From NCBI GenBank assembly GCA_010206225.2, contig VIQU02000015.1:1-64000 (forward strand): a stretch of DNA of 64,000 nucleotides, written 5' to 3'. The notes under the pieces were generated by a model, which made no database searches, had not been told where the DNA came from, and worked only from the letters and a program-made list of their open reading frames with translations. Source of the stretch: Lachnospiraceae bacterium MD308 (GTDB lineage Bacteria > Bacillota > Clostridia > Lachnospirales > Lachnospiraceae). This document shows positions 31,633 to 39,762 of the stretch, one piece after another. The stretch's first letter is position 1. Each line of letters begins with the position of its first letter. Made by a program: the position numbers and the translations under genes.

Positions 31633-33243
31633 ATGTATACACCATATCCAGAGAATATGATGGAATCCATCAAAAAGGTAGAGGCTACAAGGGCAGAGCG
31701 TATGGCTACGGAACCAAGACGTCTGACTGCTGATGAAAAAGAGGCTCTCCTGAAGGAATTCCATCCAGATTATAATCCGGATGCTTTTGCAGAGATCAAG
31801 GTAGGTCCGAATAAGGGGCAGAAGGCGCCCCTTGAACTGGCAGAGATGCTTCACTCAACAAGCCGGATTCTGAATAAGGATATTGATATTACAAAGATTG
31901 ACTATGACGTAGACGTACTGGTAATCGGAGGAGGCGGCGCCGGTTCTTCCTGCGCCATCGAAGCGCACAACGCAGGCGCTAACGTAATGATCGTAACAAA
32001 GCTTCGTATCGGCGATGCCAATACGATGATGGCCGAGGGCGGTATTCAGGCGGCAGACAAGGAAAATGATTCACCGGTACAGCACTACTTAGATTGCTTT
32101 GGCGGCGGACATTTTGCCGCAAGGCCGGAGCTTGTGAAACGTCTTGTTATGGAAGCCCCGGATGCGATCAAGTGGTTAAATGAACTTGGTGTTATGTTTG
32201 ACAAAGATGCAGACGGACGTATGGTAACGACACACGGCGGCGGTACATCGAGAAAGAGAATGCATGCATGTAAGGATTACTCCGGCGCTGAGATCATGCG
32301 TACCGTAAGAGACGAGGTATTAAACCTTGGCATTCCGGTAATAGAGTTTACCTCTGCCGTAGAGCTTTTGAAGGATGATAAAGGGCAGGCGGCAGGAGCT
32401 GTACTGCTGAATATGGAGACAGGAGATTATTCTGTTGCAAGAGCGAAGACTGTTGTTATCGCAACAGGCGGCGCAGGAAGAATGCACTATCAGGGCTTTC
32501 CGACATCGAATCATTATGGGGCAACGGCAGACGGACTTGTACTGGGATACCGGGCAGGAGTGCCGCTTCTTTATCAGGATTCCATCCAGTACCATCCGAC
32601 AGGCGTGGCTCATCCGGTACAGATTCAGGGCGCTCTTGTTACAGAGAAGGTGCGTTCCGTCGGCGCTCAGCTTGTAAACGCTAACGGCGAAGCCTACATT
32701 CATCCTCTGGAGACACGTGATGTCAATGCTTCCGGCGTTATCCGTGAGTGTGAAGAGGGACGCGGCGTGGAAGCGCCAAGCGGACAAAAGGGAGTATGGC
32801 TTGACACGCCTATGATCGAGATTCTCGGCGGAGAGGGAACCATCGAGAAGAGGATCCCAGCCATGTTCCGCATGTACATGAAATATGGAATTGATATGAG
32901 AAAAGTGCCGATTCTGATCTATCCGACGCTTCATTATCAGAACGGCGGTCTTGAGATCGACGGAGAAGGCTTTACGAAGGCAATTCCAAATCTTTTAGCG
33001 GCAGGAGAGGTCGCAGGCGGAATCCACGGAAGAAACCGTCTGATGGGCAATTCCCTTCTTGACGTGATCGTATTCGGACGCAATGCCGGTAAGAAGGCTG
33101 CTGCAAAAGCGAAAGAAGTAGAACTTGGCACGATGAACCTTGACCATGTGGCAGGCTATGAGAAGGAGTTAACGGATGCTTCGATGGCTACAGGAGAAGT
33201 GTCGCCGAAGCTTCTTCCGAAATATGCCCGTCACGAGAGATAG
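31633..33243 (+). CDS. Soluble fumarate reductase/succinate dehydrogenase flavoprotein (FrdA-like)
   Basis: The 536-residue protein has the FAD motif VDVLVIGGGGAGSSCAIEA at about 93-111, after an unusual N-terminal extension of about 90 residues. Active-site blocks are present: TTHGGGTSRKRMH, SIQYHPTGV, a GEAYIHPLETRDVNASGVIRE arginine loop, LHYQNGGLEID and HGRNRLMGNSLLD. There is no signal peptide, and no FrdC/FrdD membrane anchor follows, so it should work in the cytoplasm. With FrdB beside it and Flx-Hdr upstream, fumarate reduction driven by NADH is the likely direction. Aspartate oxidase is a weaker alternative. Confidence 0.85.
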   Translation: MYTPYPENMMESIKKVEATRAERMATEPRRLTADEKEALLKEFHPDYNPDAFAEIKVGPNKGQKAPLELAEMLHSTSRILNKDIDITKIDYDVDVLVIGGGGAGSSCAIEAHNAGANVMIVTKLRIGDANTMMAEGGIQAADKENDSPVQHYLDCFGGGHFAARPELVKRLVMEAPDAIKWLNELGVMFDKDADGRMVTTHGGGTSRKRMHACKDYSGAEIMRTVRDEVLNLGIPVIEFTSAVELLKDDKGQAAGAVLLNMETGDYSVARAKTVVIATGGAGRMHYQGFPTSNHYGATADGLVLGYRAGVPLLYQDSIQYHPTGVAHPVQIQGALVTEKVRSVGAQLVNANGEAYIHPLETRDVNASGVIRECEEGRGVEAPSGQKGVWLDTPMIEILGGEGTIEKRIPAMFRMYMKYGIDMRKVPILIYPTLHYQNGGLEIDGEGFTKAIPNLLAAGEVAGGIHGRNRLMGNSLLDVIVFGRNAGKKAAAKAKEVELGTMNLDHVAGYEKELTDASMATGEVSPKLLPKYARHER

Positions 33244-33274
33244 AAACAGTGAAATTAATAGGAGATTAAAAATT

Positions 33275-34117
33275 ATGCGTGAGATAGAAGTTAGCAAGCT
33301 TACTGATGTAATTGAAAAACTTTGTATCGCAGCAAATGAGCATCTTCCGGAGGATGTAAAGTGTGCAATCAAGAATTGCCGCGCATGTGAGGATGGAGAG
33401 ATTGCGAAAGGAGTTCTCGATAATATTATCGAGAACTTCGAGATTGCTGACAATGAGTGCGTGCCGATCTGTCAGGATACCGGCATGGCGTGTGTGTTCT
33501 TAGAGATCGGACAGGACGTACATCTTACAGGCGGAGACCTTACGGAAGCCGTCAATGAAGGCGTGCGCCGTGGGTATGACAAGGGTTATCTTCGTAAATC
33601 GGTTGTGAAGGATCCGGTTCGCCGCGGAAATACTGGCGACAACACACCGGCAATGCTCTATACGGAAATCGTTCCAGGAGAGCAGATCAAGGTAACGGTA
33701 GGACCAAAAGGCTTCGGAAGCGAGAATATGAGTCAGATCCGTATGTTTAAGCCATCCCACGGCCTTCAGGGGATCAAAGACTTTATCCTTGAAGTTGTAG
33801 AGACGGCGGGGCCGAACCCGTGTCCGCCTATGGTAGTCGGCGTAGGAATCGGCGGAACCTTTGACAAGGCAGCCCTTCTTGCAAAGAAAGCGCTGATGCG
33901 GCCGGTTGATTCTGAGAACCCGGATCCGTTCTATGCAGATCTTGAAAAAGAAATGCTTTCTAAGATCAATGAGCTTGGAATCGGTCCGCAGGGCTTTGGC
34001 GGAAAGACAACGGCGATCGGCCTTAATATCGAGACATTACCGACTCATATCGCAGGTATGCCATGTGCGGTTAATATCAACTGCCATGTGACACGCCACA
34101 AAACGGAGGTGATTTAG
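33275..34117 (+). CDS. Class I fumarate hydratase, alpha subunit
   Basis: ATG 33275 follows TAGGAGATTAAAAATT. The 280-residue protein matches the N-terminal half of iron-sulfur fumarases (TtdA-like): [51 protein letters not shown], and [13 protein letters not shown], with the cysteines that hold an oxygen-labile [4Fe-4S] cluster. It interconverts malate and fumarate with the beta subunit, which starts the very next base after its stop. L-tartrate dehydratase belongs to the same family, but the context favours fumarase. Confidence 0.9.
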   Translation: MREIEVSKLTDVIEKLCIAANEHLPEDVKCAIKNCRACEDGEIAKGVLDNIIENFEIADNECVPICQDTGMACVFLEIGQDVHLTGGDLTEAVNEGVRRGYDKGYLRKSVVKDPVRRGNTGDNTPAMLYTEIVPGEQIKVTVGPKGFGSENMSQIRMFKPSHGLQGIKDFILEVVETAGPNPCPPMVVGVGIGGTFDKAALLAKKALMRPVDSENPDPFYADLEKEMLSKINELGIGPQGFGGKTTAIGLNIETLPTHIAGMPCAVNINCHVTRHKTEVI

Positions 34118-34681
34118 ATGGCAGCAAGAAAGATTACATTACCGCTTACCGAAGAGCTTGCAAAGACACTCCATGCAGGAGACAGCGTGCTCGTGACCGG
34201 AACGATCTATACGTCCCGCGATGCTGGACATAAGCGCATGTGCGAGTCATTGGCAAAGGGAGAAAAGATACCGTTTGACCCGAAGGATGCAACCATCTAT
34301 TACGTCGGTCCTACGCCTGCAAAGCCGGGCAAAGTGATCGGCTCCGCAGGCCCTACGACAAGCGGGCGCATGGATGCTTACGCACCGACCATGATGTCTG
34401 TAGGCGCAAGAGGGATGATCGGAAAAGGCGCGCGTCTTCCGGAGGTTGTTGAAGCCATGAAGAAGTATTCCGGCGTTTACTTCGGAGCCATCGGAGGCGC
34501 TGGCGCGCTTCTTGCAAAATGTATCAAGAAGGCAGAGCTGATTGCTTTTGAGGATCTTGGCGCAGAGGCGCTTAGAAAGCTTTATGTGGAGGATATGCCG
34601 TTAGTTGTCATCATCGACAGTGAGGGAAATAATCTGTATGAGAGCGGACGCGCCGCATATCTGGAGCAGAAGAACAAATAG
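34118..34681 (+). CDS. Class I fumarate hydratase, beta subunit
   Basis: The ATG directly follows the alpha stop, with CGGAGGTGATT as its ribosome site. The 187-residue protein has GDSVLVTGTIYTSRDAGHKRM, IYYVGPTPAKPGKVIGSAGPTTSGRMD, MIGKGARLPEVVEAM and AIGGAGALLAKCIKKAE, all typical of the fumarase/tartrate dehydratase beta family. It completes the active site with the alpha subunit. Confidence 0.92.
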   Translation: MAARKITLPLTEELAKTLHAGDSVLVTGTIYTSRDAGHKRMCESLAKGEKIPFDPKDATIYYVGPTPAKPGKVIGSAGPTTSGRMDAYAPTMMSVGARGMIGKGARLPEVVEAMKKYSGVYFGAIGGAGALLAKCIKKAELIAFEDLGAEALRKLYVEDMPLVVIIDSEGNNLYESGRAAYLEQKNK

Positions 34682-34691
34682 AGATTATGAT

Positions 34692-34729
34692 TTCCTGCCA
34701 TAGCTTTTTACTTTGCGCTATGGCAGGAA
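34692..34729 (+). repeat. Stem-loop between fumarase beta and the exchanger gene
   Basis: TTCCTGCCATAGC and GCTATGGCAGGAA form a perfect 13-bp stem around a 12-base loop. Outer copies of GATTATG/CATAATC may extend it. No T run follows, so it is more likely an mRNA stabilising or processing hairpin than a terminator; the exchanger could still be on the same transcript. Confidence 0.55.
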
Positions 34730-34788
34730 TAGATAATCCATAATCAGTTTTGAAAATTTTACAAAACTTAGAAGGGAGAACGTAAGAC

Positions 34789-36000
34789 ATGGAGTTATTT
34801 GGAGGAATATTAGCAGTCAAATCTGTAGTGTTTCTTACTTTCTCGGTCTTTGCCATTGCGGCGATCGGCTATGCAATCGGCAGAATAACAATTAAAGGAA
34901 TTAATCTGGGAACGGCGGGTGTATTTATTGTTGCCCTTGTGTACGGGTGCTTTTTGTATAGCCGGCTGTCGGGCAATCTTGTAGCGGGAGAGACGGATTT
35001 TGCGTCTGATGCATTGAAGATCGTGGAAAATATGGGACTGATCTTCTTTGTAACTTCTGTGGGATTTATCGCAGGTCCGAATTTTTTCGGCAATCTGAAG
35101 CGGAACTTTAAATCCTATGTCATGCTGGGGGTAGTCATTATCGCTGCTGCTGCGGGAACTTGTATCGCATGTATCCTGATCGGTACGAATTTCACTGATC
35201 TGACGCATGAGGAGTTCCGTGCGATCTTAGTGGGAATCCTGTCGGGAGCCCTCACCAGTACGCCGGCATTTTCAGCATCAAAAGCGGCGGTAGGCGCAGA
35301 CCTTGAGGCGCTGGTATCTGTAGGCTATGGTATCTCTTATCTGTTCGGTGTAGTGGGAGTTGTGCTGTTTGTGCAGATCATTCCAAAGGTTTTGAAGGCG
35401 AACATGAATGAAGAGGTGGAGAAGATCACTGCCAAAGAAGGGGAAGGCCGGAAGAAAAAGAACCTGATCCTCACAGAAGTGGACGAGTTCGGATTCATGG
35501 CGTTTTCACTGGCGGCAATCGTCGGTATCCTGATTGGAAGTATCAGCTATATGAATTTCTCACTGACAACCACAGGCGGGTGTCTTCTGACCGCACTTGT
35601 ATTCGGTCATTACGGCCATATCGGTAAGATATCCATCGTGCCGAAGAATTCTACTTTGAAGATGCTTAGAGAGCTTGGACTTATGCTGTTCCTCATCGGA
35701 GCAGGCGTATCCGGCGGAGCGAAGTTTGTAGAATACTTTGAGCCGGTATACTTCCTGTACGGGGCGATCATGACCATCCTGCCGATGATTATCGGATTTA
35801 TGGTGGCAAAGAACGTATTGAAGCTGCCGCTTCTTAACAATCTCGGTTCTATCACCGGCGGTATGACCAGTACGCCGGCGCTTGGGACGCTGATTAATAT
35901 GGCAGGGACAGAGGATATCGCGTCTGCTTATGCCGCGACCTATCCGATCGCGCTGATTGCAGTCGTGCTGGCATCGCAGCTTATTATTATCTTCTGTTAG
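34789..36000 (+). CDS. AspT/YidE-type exchanger (aspartate-alanine exchanger family)
   Basis: AGAAGGGAGAACGTAAGAC precedes the ATG. The 403-residue protein has about ten membrane helices in two repeats, each carrying the family motif: GALTSTPAFSASKA and GGMTSTPALGTLINMAG. The central cytoplasmic loop is charged (EKITAKEGEGRKKK) but lacks the RCK/TrkA_C domains of full-size AspT. Members exchange aspartate for alanine or move dicarboxylates such as succinate. At the end of a fumarate-reducing cluster, dicarboxylate uptake or succinate export is the probable task. Confidence 0.75.
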   Translation: MELFGGILAVKSVVFLTFSVFAIAAIGYAIGRITIKGINLGTAGVFIVALVYGCFLYSRLSGNLVAGETDFASDALKIVENMGLIFFVTSVGFIAGPNFFGNLKRNFKSYVMLGVVIIAAAAGTCIACILIGTNFTDLTHEEFRAILVGILSGALTSTPAFSASKAAVGADLEALVSVGYGISYLFGVVGVVLFVQIIPKVLKANMNEEVEKITAKEGEGRKKKNLILTEVDEFGFMAFSLAAIVGILIGSISYMNFSLTTTGGCLLTALVFGHYGHIGKISIVPKNSTLKMLRELGLMLFLIGAGVSGGAKFVEYFEPVYFLYGAIMTILPMIIGFMVAKNVLKLPLLNNLGSITGGMTSTPALGTLINMAGTEDIASAYAATYPIALIAVVLASQLIIIFC

Positions 36001-36040
36001 GATATATAAGAATATTTTTGATTGCCAAAGAGAAGATCAA

Positions 36041-36093
36041 AAAAAGAGACATCAGGAATGACGGAGTATTCTGTTTTCTGGATGTCTCTTTTT
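36041..36093 (+). terminator. Terminator of the fumarate-reduction cluster
   Basis: AAAAAGAGACATC pairs with GATGTCTCTTTTT across a 27-base loop, with the T run in the second arm. It lies about 40 bases after the exchanger stop. Confidence 0.8.
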
Positions 36094-36124
36094 ATAAGTA
36101 GAAATCGGAGGTACATAAAACGTG

Positions 36125-36889
36125 ATGCAGATTATCATTTCACCCGCTAAAAAGATGAACACAGATACAGATATCGTCCATTATCGGCAGATCCCCGCTC
36201 TTTTAGGCGAGACAGAAGGGCTCCTTAACTGGATGAGGACGCTCTCTTTTGAAGAGCTTAAGTCTTTGTGGCGCTGCAACGAAAAAATCGCAGAGCTGAA
36301 TTACCGCCGCGTCCGGGAAATGGATCTGCAAAGCAGCCTGACCCCGGCTCTCATATCCTATGAAGGAATCCAGTACCAGTATATGGCGCCGAAAGTATTT
36401 ACCCGGGAAGAGTGGGATTATGCAAAGGAACATCTCTGGATTCTGTCCGGATTTTACGGGGCGTTAAGACCGCTTGACGGAGTAAGACCTTACCGTCTGG
36501 AAATGCAGGCGAAGGTAGCAATAGACGGTGTGAAAAATCTCTACGATTACTGGGGAGACCGTCTCTATCGGAAAGTGAAAGAAAGAGGAAAAGTAATCGT
36601 AAATCTTGCCTCGAAGGAATATTCAAAATGCATCGAGCGATATCTGGAGCCGGAGGTGCAGTTTTTCACATGTGTTTTTGGGGAGCCAAAGGACGGTAGA
36701 ATCATCCAGAAGGGAACACAGGCGAAGATGGCAAGAGGTGAGATGGTGCGGTTTCTGGCGGAACACAGGATTGAAGACCCAAAGGAGCTGAAAGGCTTTG
36801 CGCGTCTGGGGTATCAGTTTTCAGAGAGTGAGTCTTCGGACAGGGAATACGTATTTGTAAAGAATAAATACAAAGATATTGCATTTTGA
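36125..36889 (+). CDS. yaaA: Peroxide stress protein YaaA
   Basis: The ATG at 36125 (MQIIISPAKKM) aligns with family members; a GTG one codon earlier is nearer the GGAGG and is also possible. The 254-residue protein has ISPAKKM, RPLDGVRPYRLEM, and NLASKEYSK, all hallmarks of the YaaA/DUF328 family, which protects DNA from iron-driven oxidative damage. Next to a cluster rich in oxygen-labile Fe-S proteins this is fitting, but a functional link is only suggestive. It stands alone, after a strong terminator. Confidence 0.92.
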   Translation: MQIIISPAKKMNTDTDIVHYRQIPALLGETEGLLNWMRTLSFEELKSLWRCNEKIAELNYRRVREMDLQSSLTPALISYEGIQYQYMAPKVFTREEWDYAKEHLWILSGFYGALRPLDGVRPYRLEMQAKVAIDGVKNLYDYWGDRLYRKVKERGKVIVNLASKEYSKCIERYLEPEVQFFTCVFGEPKDGRIIQKGTQAKMARGEMVRFLAEHRIEDPKELKGFARLGYQFSESESSDREYVFVKNKYKDIAF

Positions 36890-36975
36890 AATCGGTGCGG
36901 ATAACCAGCTATGAGACATTTTCTTCTGCATATCAATATCCACTTTTACATCCCATTCCGAGCTATGCCTACATC

Positions 36976-37014
36976 AGAAAAAATGCCGTACAAGGAAACA
37001 TCCCATACGGCGGC
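36976..37014 (-). terminator. Terminator of the toxin-antitoxin operon
   Basis: On the minus strand GCCGTATGGG...TACGGC forms a hairpin followed by ATTTTTTC, about 10 bases after the toxin stop. Confidence 0.6.
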
Positions 37015-37023
37015 GGGTAAAGA

Positions 37024-37314
37024 TCATTTTCCGAACAGATCGCTGTGCGACCCGGTCCGAGACAAGGTCAACACCAGAACATCATCCTCAATGCGGTAGA
37101 TAAGCAGCCAGTCGGGCAGCACATGGCACTCACGGTGTCCGGCCCAGTTCCCGGATAGGGCGTGGTCCCTGTTTTTCTCTGGGAGGGGGATTCCCATGGC
37201 AAGGTCGGCGATCACGCCCTCCAACAGACGAATGTCCAGCCCACGTCTCATTGCCAGCTTGTAATCTTTTTTGAATTGTGTGGTGGGCTTAACGGTATAT
37301 TTTACGTTTTTCAT
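37024..37314 (-). CDS. YafQ/RelE-family mRNA interferase toxin
   Basis: The 96-residue basic protein (KYTVKPTTQFKKDYKLAMRRG) has the RelE/YafQ fold with conserved late residues: HALSGNWAGHRECHVLPDWLLIYRIEDD, where the two histidines and the following D/Y positions are the YafQ catalytic set, and the final SHSDLF. It cleaves mRNA on the ribosome when its antitoxin is degraded. Its start overlaps the antitoxin stop by four bases. Confidence 0.9.
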   Translation of the reverse strand: MKNVKYTVKPTTQFKKDYKLAMRRGLDIRLLEGVIADLAMGIPLPEKNRDHALSGNWAGHRECHVLPDWLLIYRIEDDVLVLTLSRTGSHSDLFGK

Positions 37315-37589
37315 GCTTTCAGGTCTGCGAACAGTTCGTCCAGATCGGTATACCCTTTCACTGCCGGGTCTTTCGCAATCCTTTCTGCCTCCAGCATGGC
37401 AGCAACCGTTTCGCTGTCTGGCTGGTTGAGGGAAACGTCAAAGGGAATCCGTCCTTCACGTAGAGATTGACGGACAAAAATATTGAACGCCGTTGTCAGG
37501 TTCATGCCGAGTTCCCCGAACAGCCTGTCAGCCTGCGCTTTTAGGTCTGAATCCATGCGGATGCTGATGTTTGTAGTAGAGCCAGCCAT
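37311..37589 (-). CDS. RelB/DinJ-family antitoxin
   Basis: ATG 37589 follows GAAAGGAGATGATTAT; the track's six extra codons are not supported. The 92-residue protein begins with a ribbon-helix-helix domain (NISIRMDSDLKAQADRLFGELGMNLTTAFNIFVRQSL) and ends with an acidic toxin-binding helix (YTDLDELFADLKA). It neutralises the YafQ-like toxin and represses their shared promoter. Confidence 0.92.
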   Translation of the reverse strand: MAGSTTNISIRMDSDLKAQADRLFGELGMNLTTAFNIFVRQSLREGRIPFDVSLNQPDSETVAAMLEAERIAKDPAVKGYTDLDELFADLKA

Positions 37590-37671
37590 ATAATCATCTC
37601 CTTTCATTGTTCCTGCCTATGTTCCTAGGGCATAATAGGATACCCTTGCGGTATTTCCTGCTGGTGATTAC

Positions 37672-37700
37672 AGTATATGCTATCTGCACGAAAAATACAA
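37672..37700 (-). promoter_or_regulatory. Promoter and probable operator of the toxin-antitoxin module
   Basis: On the minus strand TTGTAT and TATACT are 17 bases apart. Two copies of CGTGCA flank the -35 hexamer about 15 bases apart and could be the DinJ half-sites. The rest of the gap to 37980 holds no gene I can support. Confidence 0.55.
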
Positions 37701-37980
37701 TATTTTGCACGAAGATTTAACAGTAAATTCATTTCCGGGGAGGTGGAATGGATATCCGATAATACTACCGGAAATACATCCTGAGAAGTATGGACTTCCC
37801 AGCCTTACCTTCCTACAATAATGCCGGTCGGATGTGACGAAAATTAGAAATGGAGGTAGGAGTTATGTATATTGTTTCTGTTTTGGTAGTATCTTATCCG
37901 CCCAATTCTGCAACTTCACCATCTGCCGGAGAATTTTCTGATATACACATGCTGAGTCCGGACTTCGCCTACATAAACAA

Positions 37981-38024
37981 CAAAAGAAACACCGGCATTT
38001 CTGACATGCCCGGTGTTTCTTTTG
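37981..38024. terminator. Bidirectional terminator downstream of amtB
   Basis: AAAGAAACACCGG and CCGGTGTTTCTTT form a 13-bp stem with A and T runs on either side, about 45 bases beyond the amtB stop. Confidence 0.8.
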
Positions 38025-38066
38025 TTCTTAGGTACTGACGTTTAAGCAGTATTTAGCTTTAAAAGC

Positions 38067-39317
38067 TTAAATCCTAAAATTAAAATCTGCATAGGCAGAT
38101 GAACCGTGTTCGTGTACGTCAAGTCCGTCTATCTCTTCTTCTCTTGAAACGCGGAGTCCGATGGTCTTATTGATAACCGTAAATACAAGGAATGCCATGA
38201 TTAGTACATAGAGGGCTGTGACGGCTACGCCTAAGAGCTGCGTCGTAAAACTGCAGCCTTCTCCAAAGATTCCTGTAAGGATCGTTCCAACCATGCCGCA
38301 GACTCCGTGCACGCTGATGGCGCCTACCGGGTCGTCGATCTTTGCCTTCTGGTCGAAAAATTCTACAGCAAATACTACCAGAACACCGGCAACAGAGCCG
38401 ATAAGGATCGCTTCCCATTCATTTACCACGTCGCATCCGGCAGTGATTGCTACCAGACCGGCGAGGGAGCCGTTGAAGGTCATGGAGACGTCCGGCTTTC
38501 CGTAGCGCGCCCATGTGACGATCATGGCCATCAGGGTGGCAGCGGCTGCGGCAAGGTTTGTCGTCATGGCGATGTGTCCGAGGCTTGTGGTAGCGGCGGT
38601 GGTGGAGCCGCAGTTGAATCCGAACCAGCAGAACCACAGGATAAATACGCCGAGAGCCGCGATCGGTAGATTATGCCCCGGGATGGCTCTTGCCCGGCCG
38701 TCTTTTCCGTATTTCCCGATACGGGGTCCTAAGATCTTCGCGCCTACCAGCGCGCAGATCCCCCCTACCATATGTACGGCGGCAGAACCGGCAAAATCGT
38801 GGAAGCCAAGCCGGGATAAGAATCCGCCGCCCCAGATCCAGTGTCCGGATACGGGGTAGATGAAGATACTGATCGCCGCGCTGTAGGCCAGATAGGCGGA
38901 GAATTTTGTACGCTCTGCCATAGAGCCGGACACGATGGTCGCGGCAGTCGCGCAGAATACGGTATGAAAGATCATGAAGACGCCGATCGGGAGCCCGTTG
39001 AATAATCCGTCGGCATCCGCCAGAGCGGAAGGCGTCAGAAATCCTTTTATACCGATGATCCCGTTCCAGTCTGTTCCGTGCATGACGGCAAATCCGAACA
39101 GGAAAAAGAACAGGCTTCCCAGAACGAAATCCATCATATTTTTCATCAGAATATTCCCGGTGTTTTTGGCTCTTGTAAATCCGGCCTCGCACATGGCGAA
39201 GCCCGCCTGCATAAAGTACACAAGAAACGCTCCGATCATCGTCCACATAATATTGATCAGCAGTCCGGCGGCATCAACGCTGTCCATGCCGGATGCAGTT
39301 AAACTTGTTAAATCCAT
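38067..39317 (-). CDS. amtB: Ammonium transporter
   Basis: ATG 39317 is seven bases after GGGAGG and is better placed than the ATG two codons upstream. The 416-residue protein has 11 membrane helices with Amt signatures: FMQAGFAMCEAGFTRAKN, YPVSGHWIWGGGFLSRLGFHDFAGSAAVHMVGG (first pore His), FILWFCWFGFNCGS, and AISVHGVCGMVGTI (second pore His). It conducts ammonium and is gated by the GlnK protein encoded 19 bases upstream. Confidence 0.95.
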   Translation of the reverse strand: MDLTSLTASGMDSVDAAGLLINIMWTMIGAFLVYFMQAGFAMCEAGFTRAKNTGNILMKNMMDFVLGSLFFFLFGFAVMHGTDWNGIIGIKGFLTPSALADADGLFNGLPIGVFMIFHTVFCATAATIVSGSMAERTKFSAYLAYSAAISIFIYPVSGHWIWGGGFLSRLGFHDFAGSAAVHMVGGICALVGAKILGPRIGKYGKDGRARAIPGHNLPIAALGVFILWFCWFGFNCGSTTAATTSLGHIAMTTNLAAAAATLMAMIVTWARYGKPDVSMTFNGSLAGLVAITAGCDVVNEWEAILIGSVAGVLVVFAVEFFDQKAKIDDPVGAISVHGVCGMVGTILTGIFGEGCSFTTQLLGVAVTALYVLIMAFLVFTVINKTIGLRVSREEEIDGLDVHEHGSSAYADFNFRI

Positions 39318-39336
39318 AATCATTCCTCCCTAGTTA

Positions 39337-39675
39337 TTAAAGTGCTTCGGTTCCGCGCTCTCCGGTACGGATACGTACAGCGTCTTCCACTTCATATACG
39401 AATATTTTTCCGTCTCCGTATTTTCCGGTGCGTATTTCCGATACGATTTTTTCAATCAGGACTTCGGCGGCATCTGGTTCAATGACTGTCTCAACCTTGA
39501 CCTTCGGCAGAAGATTTACGCTGTATTCCGCGCCTCTGTATACCTTTTTGTGTCCTTTTTGATTACCGTATCCCATTACGTTGCTGATCATCAGCCCGCT
39601 TGCATTGCTCTCATCGAGAATCGATTTGAGATCTTCAAGCTTTTCCGGCTGGATGATGATTTCCAGTTTCTTCAT
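39337..39675 (-). CDS. glnK: Nitrogen regulatory PII protein
   Basis: ATG 39675 follows AAAGGAGGAGATTCTT; the track extension is a shadow. The 112-residue PII protein has MKKLEIIIQPEKLEDLKSIL, the T-loop GYGNQKGHKKVYRGAEY with Tyr at the uridylylation position, and KYGDGKIFVYEVEDAVRIRTGE. It senses 2-oxoglutarate/ATP/ADP and plugs AmtB when nitrogen is ample. Paired with amtB, it is GlnK-like. Confidence 0.93.
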   Translation of the reverse strand: MKKLEIIIQPEKLEDLKSILDESNASGLMISNVMGYGNQKGHKKVYRGAEYSVNLLPKVKVETVIEPDAAEVLIEKIVSEIRTGKYGDGKIFVYEVEDAVRIRTGERGTEAL

Positions 39676-39709
39676 AAGAATCTCCTCCTTTACCTGCAGC
39701 TTATGAAAC

Positions 39710-39747
39710 AAAAAGAAGGCGCCTTCCCCAAAAGGAAAACGCCTTTG
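39710..39747 (-). terminator. Terminator-like hairpin in the glnK-amtB leader
   Basis: On the minus strand AAGGCG-TTTTCC...GGGGAA-GG-CGCCTT then CTTTTTG forms a good intrinsic terminator. It lies between the promoter (39763-39790) and the glnK ribosome site, so read-through must be controlled. Clostridial nitrogen genes are often switched this way by ANTAR antiterminators. Confidence 0.6.
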
Positions 39748-39762
39748 TTTTTGATGTGTTCC

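Noticed and set aside
31633-33243. L-aspartate oxidase (NadB) identity for the flavoprotein
   Set aside because: No nadA or nadC nearby; an FrdB-type iron-sulfur subunit is directly upstream and fumarase directly downstream.
37850-38038. 62-aa ORF (MEVGVMYIVS...) before the amtB terminator
   Set aside because: It runs through the terminator stem at 37981-38024 and its second half encodes nothing but that stem; composition is not protein-like despite a GGAGG before the ATG.
38671-39246. 191-aa ORF in another frame of amtB
   Set aside because: Arg-rich shadow of the amtB reading frame.
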